This document shows, in pieces, positions 34,216 through 44,763 of a DNA stretch of 64,000 bases (its first letter is position 1; the number at the start of each line of letters is the position of its first letter). The notes under the pieces are model-generated. The model did no database searches. It saw only the letters and a list, made by a program, of their open reading frames with translations, and was not told where the DNA came from. The DNA is taken from positions 44,492,080-44,556,079 of the forward strand of contig OZ029916.1 in assembly GCA_964023275.1 (NCBI GenBank). The letters run 5' to 3'. The stretch is from Norana najaformis. Its lineage: Eukaryota > Annelida > Clitellata > Crassiclitellata > Hormogastridae. Position numbers and translations under genes: made by a program.

Positions 34216-35650
34216 AACATATGTATGAATGTATGTATGTATGCATGCATGCATGTATGTATGCACGTTTTTGGTTTGTTTTTTGCTCTTCAACCTCCAT
34301 CCTGACTTGAGCTTGGCACCAACCTACAGTATTAAAGGCAGTGGAGGTGTGCAGACCACCTAATTGTCATCCAGTGTTTCACGACATGTTGTTTCCTAGT
34401 GGCGCTGATGTAGACCTTTCCCTAAAGGTACCTTACATTACAGGTTCTAATATTTCTGTACTCTGCAATACTATGCTGGCCGACATAGATGATAACGATT
34501 GAACAAGAGCGCTACTGAAGCCATCTGGCGATTAACGAAGCTCAATATCTTCTGCTACAAACGCTTTGTTCCTATGCAGTTGGTACAAATTCTAAAGTCT
34601 GGTTTCAGAATACGGTGTCAACTCTCAACTCTGGAAGGGAATCTGACGATTCGGTTCTATGTGTTTGCGAAAGTCTTTGCTGATCGGTGATCTCACTGCC
34701 GTTATATAAGAACTTTTGTTCGCATAATGAATTTTAATACCGAGCACAACGCTTTTGAGATGTACTCAAAAGGCGCTTTATTAAGTGTAAAGAAACTACC
34801 TACTGCTTGGCAACAGAGGAAATCCTGCGTGAACTTTATGTTCTAGGTCGTTACACAGAGTTCATTCGAAGTCTAGGTGAGCTCTACAGTGACTGGGTTA
34901 CGGGAAGACATCTTATGGATTATAAGAACAACGTATTAAGATCCAAAATTATATTCGTTCTTTAACTTACCTCTAGTGAACAAGGACATTTAGCAGCAGC
35001 AACAGCAGGATAGAGAAACATTTTCGTTTATTTAATTATGAATTTATTGCTCCTGTACTAATAATTATGAATCCGAGACGAGGTCGTTATGCCGAGTCCG
35101 TTCAGCAGACTCGAACTCACCATCATTGGAGAAACAAACCCAGCTCCAAATCTCTTCAGGATTAAAAGTAGTCTCCGTAAAAATGTTTAGGACATGATAG
35201 TCGGCCCTCAAAAGCCCTTCAAACATGCAATGCACGGAGAACTAGTGTCTTATCCTTATACGTTGGCATTCTCATTTTCCTCAAATTCTTAATACGCCAG
35301 TGCATATAGTTATGCAGATATGCATGCATGCTTGTGAGTATGTGTGAATGTATGCATGTATGTATGTATTTATGTATGTATGTATGTATGTATGTATTTA
35401 TGTATGTATGTATGTATTTATGTATGTATAAAAATTAGAAACTTCAAATACACCCGTGTCTATGTACAAGGCATCAACCGATGGCGCAATGTATGTGTGT
35501 ATGTTGTTAGCACATAACAATGTGTGTATATATTTGTGTGAGGATGAATGTATGCATGTATAAACATATATGAATATAGGTGTATAGATGCCTATGCATG
35601 TAGGATTTGTAGGTTTGCACGTTTGTATGTATATATGTATGTACGTATTC
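34216..35650. repeat. Unit flank with ATGT microsatellites and tRNA-like repeat
   Basis: ATGT repeats lie at 34,222-34,266, 35,338-35,430 and, broken, to 35,645. The degenerate unit-flank repeat is at 34,380-34,790 and the tRNA-like repeat at 35,083-35,170. No exon is visible. Confidence 0.6.
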
Positions 35651-36632
35651 ATGTATAACCAATTACAGACTGAATTTTGAGGAAGAAGTTTAATTTCATG
35701 AACAAATTATTTTATCTCGGTCACGACGAATTGTCAGTTTGTATTTTCAGATAAGAACAACGTTAGATCCATTTACAATCTAAGAAAATCTCGGTCATCT
35801 CGTTTAGTTATCTGAAAAAGAAAAACTTTCTCTATTAAAATATCGCAAAGCATCTGCTTCAAAAAGTACACTTTTTATAAGCGTAAGCACGTTTCTACAT
35901 GTAGCTGATTGAATAGTAACATACAGCTGAACATACCAGATCAAGAAGTGTTAGGCAGAGGGCCGGCGAGAGTGGATGGGGAAACATGACAACTTTCAGA
36001 GCCCCCTCTTCCCTTTGCGTTGGCAAATGCAATTTAACCTAAGGCTTTAAGCGTAAATCTGCCACTAGCAGCATCTGGTTTTAAATTAAGGCTTAGAGAA
36101 AGGACATGGAAAGGCGGAGATAATGACGAAGAAAGAAATGTTTCCTTTATATTTGAAGCATGTAATAATTGTCATTAGGCCTATATTGCTAGATCACATT
36201 AGACTGTTACGGAATTGCAGCCAGTATTATTGGCCATATGTTTAATTATAGAACACGGTGTATTTAGATTTCTGGTAAATCTAAAATCACCCAGCCGATA
36301 GACCTGAAACTGCTCAGAGATGAACTCGTTTTAGAGGACGTCAACTAGAAAATATTAGAAGAAATTGGGTTACCGGTGGCGACCCAGAGACTTCCAACAC
36401 GTGTGGGAGTTTTGTTTGTCAACTTTACAGCTCAGAATTTGGGTATTCATTTTAAGCTTTATCTCGAAGAATATTTTGGATTTGTGATTATAATGGCCAT
36501 CATTTAGCGAACTGTTTAATTGTCTCGATTTGCTTTAAAACTATGCAGGTTTTGTTTACCACATTCACTTAGTGAATGTCTTTATATGAATGTCTAAGCC
36601 TCTATGATAGAACCTACAGTAAGTGCACTTAC

Positions 36633-36899
36633 TTGCAATTTTTTCATTAATCCAACCCTGAAAACCAGTTACTTTAGTGAACACCGCCATTGAGTAACAG
36701 TTTCCAGAAACAAACGACGCCACACCGCGTAGGTACCATTTTCCGTCTGCTTCTCGGCAGGACAGCGGACCTCCTGAGTCTCCATGACAGATATCGTCAT
36801 CCCGATCAGTGAATCCAGCACAAATTAGATATTCATAATACTGGCAATTTTGAATTGGCATCTGTAGCTGTTTTAAAGCTGTGGCATATTCATCATTGC
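36633..36899 (-). pseudogene. Copy D exon 4: catalytic Ser, open frame
   Basis: 267 nt with the usual phases. Specificity Asp189 and GDSGGP are retained; positions 215-216 are Phe-Val. It is shorter than exon 4 of B and C in the 170-loop. It is kept separate because the exon itself is intact. Confidence 0.8.
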
Positions 36900-38709
36900 C
36901 TGTTGCCATAAATCACACATTAAACCGCAGCTGACTTATTTAGTCTACTCGTGTGAAACACATCACAGTCATTGGCTGCGCAATGTTAAGAACAACGTTA
37001 AACACCTAAACATGAACGCAGTCTTTCACTGTTGGCTTGTCTTGAATTGTTCATAAATCGCTGTTCAACGTATGTCACAATTTTTCAAAATGCTCCACTT
37101 TCTTAGTATATCATATTGAAAATTAAAATATTTGATTCAATCGTGGGATACATTGGCTCTTGCTACACCTGAACTCTTCGGCTTCATATTAACATTTTGA
37201 TTTAATTCATCGATTGTCGAATTTGGTGGACAACTATTGCTGAATTTATAACGGACGATATTTAAATTTTCTATAATTTTACGAGCGTGTATTAAATTTA
37301 GACCTACTTTATTCTCCAGTTCGAAAGTGCAGTGGGGCTCTCCAGTGTTTTTCTATGTACTTATGCATTGTAATTACGGATAGTTGCTGCAGTAGAGGAA
37401 TTTTCCAAACCACAACTACACTAGCCCCATAATAAAAAGACAGCTGCAGAGATGTCACAAGCACGTGGGATTCAAAAACAAGTATGAATACAAGTACTTT
37501 GGTGGCAAATACATATAAAAGCAATAGTACTTGGGTCATAAAACAAGTATTTAGCACACGTAATTACCGCGAATACATGACGATAAGTGTTGAACAATTA
37601 CAGCTAAATCACACGTGTATTTGCTCAGATTATGCCATGAAACACATGCATTCATTCAGAATAGCTCTTGAGAAATTCTAGAGATGTAAGCATCTTGTCA
37701 CCGGTGTTCGATTGATAAGGTTTAATATTACACCGCAGTAACTAAACATGCGTTTGACTGATTCGCCAGATGCAGGTAGACTTCACTCAGCGCTCTTCAG
37801 TTTGTCTAGAATAGTTTTGATGCTTTTCAATGACCCAAACAATCGTCGGTATCAAAAGAATGATGCCTTTGGCATTTAAATCAGTTGCTAATTTCAAAAG
37901 AGCGATGTCATAGCCAATGAACGGGTCCCAGTTGTTGTATTCTTCGTGGATAAAATAGTTCTCCACAAGGACGGTTACCTTTTCGGGTTCCATAACAAGG
38001 ATATTTGAATAATAATGCTTGCCAAGGAAAACCTTGCATTCAATCCTGTTGTCAAGAGACCTGTGAAAGTTTAAAAGGCCTATATCAATAGAAGTGATCT
38101 TTCAAAATCAGTCTTCCTTTTCCGTGATAAGTGGTAAAAATACTAAATTATGAGATACAAAAGCGTCGACACGGTTAAGAGTGTGATCCAGATGGGCAAT
38201 TTAGTAAAGAATATCGTGCTTCAACACGACAAATATTTTGACGACATTTTGTGGTTGTTGAGACTTAGCCGACCGTTTGCAAGTCACAGAATTTCTTTCC
38301 GCTCGTCAAAATTTGTGTGATTTATCAAGTCTTCCGTGTCATACCATTTGGCCCTTTACTTCCTAACTTCCCCCAGGCTATTCAGACGTTTAACCCAACG
38401 GAAAAAATGGGCTGCAGAAGCCAAAAAATATCATTTCGGTCATATATAGGTGCATTTAAGAGATGGTTTTAAAGTGTTATTACAAATTTCAATTTGTGCA
38501 TTTAGGAAATTTTGGAAATTAAATCTAGAAGTGTTAGGGCGAATGACCAGCATAAGTTTTTACAGTTTTAGAACTTGATTTTGGTTACTTCAAATAAATG
38601 TCATTTCAGCACTTCCATGAACACCGATTTTAAAAGGCAAATTCTTGATGATACAGACTTGTTTTCAATAGATCAGTTGTTTCGTAACAGTTGAGTTGTT
38701 TTCACTCAC

Positions 38710-38887
38710 AAGCAATGGGCGGCAGTTACAACCCATTTATCTGAGACAAGACTTCCGCCGCAGGTTAAGAAGTGTGTTCCATTGAAACAGCGAACCAGGG
38801 CTTGCCAGGGCCACGCATGCGGTTGAGCCTCCTCGCCCCCGATGATACGGCCATTTACATTAACACTGGATATACCACAGTCCACAT
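38710..38887 (-). pseudogene. Copy D exon 2: activation site and catalytic His, open frame
   Basis: 178 nt, with [16 protein letters not shown] and TAAHC intact and a CTT/GTGAGT donor. The acceptor ends in GGAG where B and C have GCAG, which should weaken splicing. Confidence 0.8.
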
Positions 38888-39282
38888 CTCCAACAACAAA
38901 CAACACCATCTCGGCTTTGATTCCTACCTAGACCTTTTAAATAAAGCAAGTTAATTGACTGGTTAAAGTTAGGCATTTATTCTGCGATGGTGACAATGGA
39001 ATAGAAAGGACTGAGGAGACTAAATACACGAAGAGACTCTCTGTTCTGATTGAAAACAAAACGTGAACAGGAACACTCAACAGACAGAAAAATGTGGTCT
39101 TGGTGAAATGGTAAAAATGGTAATTGACTGGTTATAGTCCAATTTGGACGCATGTATACAGCGACGGTGCCAAAGGAAGAGAAAGTACCGATGAGACTAA
39201 ATACACGAAGAGACTTATAATAGAAAGTGAGATGTGAACGCGAAAAGTCAACAGACAGCAAGATGTGGTCTTGGTGAATCAT

Positions 39283-39480
39283 CATCATCATCATCATGAA
39301 CCGTGGGCTCAGCGCCCGTAGGTGTCCGATGCCATTTTACTTGGCATCAGATTTCAATCGTCTTTGTTTTTTACTGTCAGCGCATCGACACTCATCTGAC
39401 AAACCCTCCTCCTTTATCCGGGCTTGGGACCGGCACGAAGAGTTGCTGGTTTGCAACCCCCGTTGAATGGTGGCGCCATT
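39283..39480. repeat. Insertion in intron 1 of copy D
   Basis: Compared with copy C (around 31,480) about 200 extra bases are present. They include CTCCTTTATCCGGGCTTGGG, a motif also found near 6,300, 23,135, 23,700 and, reversed, 50,045, so this is one copy of another dispersed repeat. A (GATGAT)n tract follows at 39,700-39,760, next to the exon-1 donor. Confidence 0.5.
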
Positions 39481-39699
39481 TTCGTGTAGGCAACCAAAAT
39501 GGCTATGCAGTAAACTTCGAACTTCCCATGAGGTTGTTACCCAATGATTTGTCGGCCAAGTCGGCATTAGAATGAGAACTGTTGTGCGTTAAACAGAGCA
39601 GCTGGAGCTTAGAAGTCGGACGGGATCAGGCTTTTAGAAATATTGTGGATAGTGCATTTAGAAATCTGCTTAAATATGACTGTGCAGGAATGACAGCTT

Positions 39700-39758
<59 letters not shown>

Positions 39759-40645
39759 ATAATGATGACAAAGATGATGTTATGACGACGATGATAATGG
39801 ACCATTGCTATCCTGATCATGATTACTTTCATACAGTCACGTTGAAAAACTGGGATGTCGGGTGCCGCAGCTGCGTCCAGTTGAATGACGGGTGCTGATG
39901 CTGATACACTTGACCTGGCATGCATGCCATTCAGCCGAGAAACTGCGACGAAGAGGAAGACGAATGAGAATCGCATTCTCCACAAGTGCTCAAAGATGCT
40001 TCTAAAACAATATGTACGCTGGTCCAATCTTTCTAAAACACTGGAACGCAGACCAATTCTTATTAGGCTGTTAAATTCACTAAACCCTAAATATGTCAAC
40101 CGATGAACTGTTATAGGAGGCGAGCGGCAGTGGAATGTAAGTGAAGCTTAGGAATCACTTTTCGATCTAGATTTTGCAGAATGACGACGTATTGTAATAT
40201 GATACACTACATGTACTTGTGTAAGAAATGCGATATTTTATCTATCTATCTATCTCTATTAAAATACGCAAAGCAACGGTACCTTTGACAATTTCTGAGA
40301 AAGTACAAAATGGAGACACATCCTGTGGACATTTATAGACTGCGCAATAGGCAATTTTTTTGCTCAGGGCGCATACAGACGTTAACAAATGAAGTTTTGA
40401 GGCATCAGATGCTTAAGAAACTTTTCCAGTGAATTAAAAACGCTACCATCGCCCGAGTATAAAAACATGATTGATCATGCGTTTCTCAAATACTCTGATC
40501 GGACGAATGTTCTTTTTTAAAAACTCAGCATTTGTCAAGATTTTTGCACGCCGCCGGATAAACTGTGTAATAGAATCTTTACTATCGTGAAATCACATTA
40601 CTTATGTAGTTTATTCAGCCATTCTGCTTGACTGAATCATCAGTA

Positions 40646-40850
40646 GTGTGACAGGCAGCCGATTGACTAGAGCGGTCGGCTTGTAAAGCGTGCAGTACCG
40701 GTTCGATTCTCCTCTGAGGCGGGTAATGTTTACGGATCTTGAGTAAGTCCTCCATTCAAATTGCTCACTCACAGTTGCTAACGTCACCGATTGATTCTTA
40801 GTCATTAGACAGCGGCGTTTATTAATTACAGAAATAATAACATATACAAT
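40646..40850 (+). mobile_element. tRNA-derived SINE (copy 4)
   Basis: GTGTGACAGGCAGCCGATTG head, GGTTCGATTCTCCTC B-box, GGATCTTGAG body and an AATAATAACATATACAATAA-like tail. It lies upstream of copy D exon 1. Confidence 0.72.
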
Positions 40851-41199
40851 AATTAATAAATCGATTTAAACAACAAAGATAGGCAGATCGAATCATGCAC
40901 TCTCAAAATGCAATGCGTGCACGCTTATGGTTATGTTTATATAGCCTTTTGAAACAGCACTATTTTCCTCTCATGTCAACCGTTCGTGCTTTCAACTTAC
41001 CTACGAGAGTTACAATCTGCTTCTCTACATTGCTATGGTACACTTCAGTGGAGTCAAAAGGTATGTTTTCATCTATATCGTATGGTTTTTTGGGTTTTTA
41101 GACTGAGTGTGAATTGGGATTTGAAGCAGTAGGCGATGAACCTTTGGACAGGAATGAAATGACTGTGGATATTGTATTTTTGTATGTATGTACAAGCTT

Positions 41200-41480
41200 T
41201 TGGCAGACGTGTCTTTTCTGTCGCTGGCCCTAGACACTGGAACTCTCTTCCGGCAAATGTTCGCTCGGCAAAGCCTGTTTCGGCCTTCCGATCTGACTAA
41301 AAACTCAAATCTTCCCAACTCATTTCCTCCGTAGGCTTTCTCTGTCTTCTGGAATCCTCTTAGGATTTCGACGCGGACTCACCATGGAATTTGGTTTGGA
41401 CAACGATTTTGTTTAGCAGCGACCATCGACTGATGCCTTGAGCATTATTTCAGTGGCGCTATAGAAGTTCTTAGATTAGG
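41200..41480 (+). mobile_element. CR1/L2-like LINE 3' end
   Basis: The plus strand reads VAGPRHWNSLPANVRS and then the untranslated tail with TTCAGTGGCGCTATAGAAG and TTAGATTAGGTTAGATTAG. It is a close relative of the minus-strand fragment found in intron 3 of each trypsin copy. An ATGT microsatellite starts directly after its tail. Confidence 0.65.
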
Positions 41481-41487
41481 TTAGATT

Positions 41488-41775
41488 AGTATGTATGTAC
41501 ATGCATATTTGCATGTATGTACAGGCATGTATGTATGCATGTATGTAGGTATATATGTATTTATGTATGTATGCATAGGCATGTACAGGAATTCTTATAT
41601 GTATGTATGTCTATGAGTGCATGAATATAATGATGTATGTACGTATGTATGCACAGGTATGGCTGTATAAATGTATGCATGAAAGTATATAATTATGTAA
41701 AAGTATGTACGTATGTGTCTATGTACAGGTTTGTACGCTTGTTGTATGTATGCATGCATGTAGGCATGCATGAAT
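41488..41775. repeat. (ATGT)n microsatellite
   Basis: Imperfect TATG/TGCA repeats directly following a LINE tail. From 41,780 to 42,400 no gene or repeat was recognised. Confidence 0.8.
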
Positions 41776-42404
41776 AGGAAGCAACACATGGCTCGTCACA
41801 TTTCAAATTTACAAGAATGTTATGTTTCCCGTAGAAATTCTTATAATAAATTTATTATCAGCAAAATATGAAAGCCAGTCTAAATGAATTATCTTTAAAT
41901 TGGCAACTTGCATTATTCTTACACTATATGAGATCAAATCCGCCAGAGCCACATTGTCGGCTTAGTTTCGGTGCCAGGTCAGAATCAGCTGGTCAGGCCG
42001 GAGGAGATAGGGTGTTGATTAAGTTGGAAAGCAATTATGATGACAACGGTGGTCATAGGATGGTCCAGGATCGGGTGCAGGGCAGGACAGTTTGAAATGT
42101 TTAGAGTTAGGGCCTGTGGAGAAGAGCTCAGATTTGCATGTTAAAATAGAGGATTTGCGATCAGACGGAGGTTTTTGGGACGTCGTTCCAAAGATTTGCG
42201 CATCACTTTTCGACAATAAGAGCCCGGAGCCAAGATAAAGGTATGAGGAAAAGCGATCTGAGCGGTTGCTTAGTGAGTAGCTTAAAATGTAAAAAGGTTG
42301 AAAAAGGTTAAAAAAATATGAGGTTGAAGGGCGTTTTCGAGATGTTAACTGCCTGTTGGAAATGCTCAATATATCATTCGGCTGCTTCACTGATGGTATG
42401 TATG

Positions 42405-43590
42405 TATGTATCACTCCATCCTATTGGAGTGTTTGGAAATTTCCTTTGGCATCATTGGTTCTGCCCTCACCTGGTTTCAGTCATTCCTGTCAGACCGCCT
42501 TCAGTCTGTTGTTTTTGGGCCCTCACGGCCCCTCTGGTTCCCCGTCTCCTTTGGTCTCCCCAGGGTTCCGTCCTAGCTCCTCTCCTCTATATTTTATATA
42601 CCTCTGATCTAGCTCGGTCCCTCCCACTGAGTCTTGCCGTCCTTCAGGATGCAGAGGACACACAGGCTTATGCCCATGGTCCGGCGGAGGCGGCCCCTGC
42701 CCTTGTCCAGAGAATTCTCGATGCCACCTCTGTCCTTGACCTATGGATGTCCTCCAATCGCCTCCGTTTGAACTGTAATAAGACCCAGTTCATCTGGCTT
42801 GGTGGCTGCTTGCAGCTCGCCAAGATTGGTCTCTCCTCCTTACGCCAGAGATTTCCGGATATCTACTTCTCTACTACGGTCCGGGATCTCGGGGTTGTGT
42901 TGGATCAGGAGCTTACCCTGTCTGCTCATGTTAACAGCGTCTCTCGCTCTTGTTTTTACCATCTTCGTCAGCTCCACACCATTCGCCGTACTCTTTCCTT
43001 CCACGCTATCGCCACTCTCGTCCCTACCCTCATTTGCACCAGGGTTGACTTTGGTAACGCGATCTTTACCGGTCTATCGCTAGCCAACACTGCAAAGCTG
43101 CAATCTGTGCCTAACTCTGCTGCTCGTCTCATTGGGGGCATTCCAAAATATGGCCACACGTCGTCTTATATTCGTGACATTCTTCACTGGCTCCCCGTCC
43201 AGCAGCGTGTCCACTTTAAGATCCTCTCCCTCATGCGCAATTGTGTTCTTGTCTCTGCTCCCCTCTACCTCACTGACTTCTGCACTTTGGTCTCCTCGTT
43301 GCCGGGCCGTAGCACCCTTCGCTCGGCCACTCAGGATCTCCTGTTTGTCCCTCGAATGCGCACCGCTACAGCCCAGTCCAGAAGCTTCACCTACGTTGGT
43401 TCCACTTGCTGGAATCGTCTCCCTCAAGAATTGCGACTTGAGCTCCTTTCTCTCCCCTCTCAGTGTTCCGCAGGCGCCTGAAGACTGTACTGTTCAACAG
43501 TGATTATACTTTTTCGTGTCGGAAGCACCTCTCTTGAGTTTATCCTCTAAGAGACGCTTTATAAATCTCAAATTACAATTACAATTTGAA
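42405..43590 (+). mobile_element. CR1/L2-like LINE, 5'-truncated, with open RT frame but damaged catalytic site
   Basis: An open frame ending at 43,481 encodes the second half of a reverse transcriptase: PQGSVLAPLLYILYTSDL (motif B), motif C at about 42,650, the thumb region (RLNCNKTQFIWLG), and the conserved C-terminus (WLPVQQRVHFKIL, then WNRLPQELR). Motif C reads DAEDTQ where active elements have FADDTQ, so the first catalytic Asp is Glu and the preceding aromatic residue is Asp. The 3' tail follows: CTCTTGAGTTTATCCTC, an AGACGCTTTATAAAT end and (ATTACA)n. Sequence upstream of about 42,560 is in a shifted frame. A young but dead copy is likely. Confidence 0.88.
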
Positions 43591-43803
43591 ATGGTGTTAA
43601 CTAAATAGCATATTCAGAGGAGCCCGACTGTGGCCGAGCAGAGCAACTGAAATATTTGGAGGTTCAGCCTGGCTACCATGAAGATATTTGTGCCTATCCT
43701 TAACTGAACTCAATTGTTTCATAACTGCAGACGATCAAATGTGTTTGAAAACAAAGTCTAGGCCTAAATGTGTTCACAAAACGTCACGTTTCAGGCGAGT
43801 TCT

Positions 43804-44419
43804 TTAGGAATCTGGAATGCAAATCAAGGTCTCCTGTGCCGCAGGAATAGTGACGTTATCACAGTCCGTGACAAATGTTACAGAGGTCGTGACCCGGCCT
43901 TCTTTCGTCGCTTCCGACAGTCGCATATCCGCCAAAAATATGTTCGAATCGCGGATCAGGTCAACGCCTGACCCGACTACCGGAACCACTTCCGGTTTGC
44001 CGATGCTTCTGTGCAGGATTCTGTTTCCTGTCAGAGTCATTTCTCGGCCACCTGGTGACAAAAACGTCCGAGAGTGATGTGATTGTTCCGCACTTCCGGC
44101 ATCCACCGGAAGTAGATTTCCGCTTCCGACCGGAAGCATCTCTACCCGCTGACCGGACACTGGATGAGTATTCCTACTGCCACCTCCAGTACGGGAGTGG
44201 CACGTCTCGGCGGCAAACAGAGGCTCGTCTTCTAGGTTGAATTCGATGAGCTGGTGATATGGACAGAGTAAAGAGTTCGTTGATGGTGGGGCCACTGATG
44301 AGGTCTCCTGAGGACCTACGTCCTTGAAGTCGAGGAGATATGTGCCTGGCAGGTCATCTACATCCATCCGGTGATCCATCGCTCGGTCTTTAGCACGGCG
44401 CTTCAGTCTTCGTCCGTAT
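43804..44419 (-). CDS. Receptor exon 6: cytoplasmic tail
   Basis: 616 nt after a GTCGTTGTAG acceptor, ending in TAA. The tail starts with a strongly basic juxtamembrane segment ([12 protein letters not shown]), followed by acidic [13 protein letters not shown] and [15 protein letters not shown], and then Ser/Thr/Gly-rich sequence. YHQL fits the YxxL/Yxx-hydrophobic motif used for endocytosis or SH2 docking. No enzyme domain is visible. Confidence 0.75.
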
Positions 44420-44706
44420 CTACAACGACAATCAGTGATTACGACAACTACTACACTTATTCTGGTTATCTACACTCAGATTATCATCATCGTTATGACA
44501 ACAAATCCGCTCATTTTGATTATAAATACTCAGACTATTGTGATTACAACAACAACCAAATCCATTATGATTGTATAATTATGTCAACGACTCTGTCTTT
44601 ATGATTACGACCTCTGAGAATAATTAGTTACAACAATCAGACCTATTTTAAAATAAAACGAAACCCATTTTGATTGCATCTATTATTATTATTGTTGTTG
44701 TTGTTG

Positions 44707-44763
<57 letters not shown>

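Larger units (their letters stand above)
35804..39976 (-). pseudogene. Trypsin-like protease copy D, disrupted
   Basis: Recognisable exons are 39,976-39,835 (signal/propeptide, MRFSFVFLFVAV), 38,887-38,710 (activation R/IIGG and TAAHC), 38,060 to about 37,890 (start of the Asp exon, GYDIALLKL), 36,899-36,633 (GDSGGP Ser exon, 267 nt) and 35,811-35,804 (Asn-Asn-stop). The Asp exon is cut right after ALLKL. The following ~1.55 kb of the unit, including the PICLP Cys, the GWG turn and the exon's donor, is deleted, and the frame runs into intron sequence and stops. Further decay is seen in the exon-2 acceptor (GAG instead of CAG), the polyadenylation signal (AATTAA), and Ala in place of Gly226. 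An expressed, active protease is very unlikely, although each remaining exon is open. Confidence 0.85.

Noticed and set aside
42019-42414. 131-codon minus-strand frame
   Set aside because: No domain, no splice context, and it is composed of unremarkable sequence left of the L2 element.
43080-43427. 115-codon minus-strand frame opposite the L2 element
   Set aside because: It is antisense to a reverse transcriptase frame and has no independent support.
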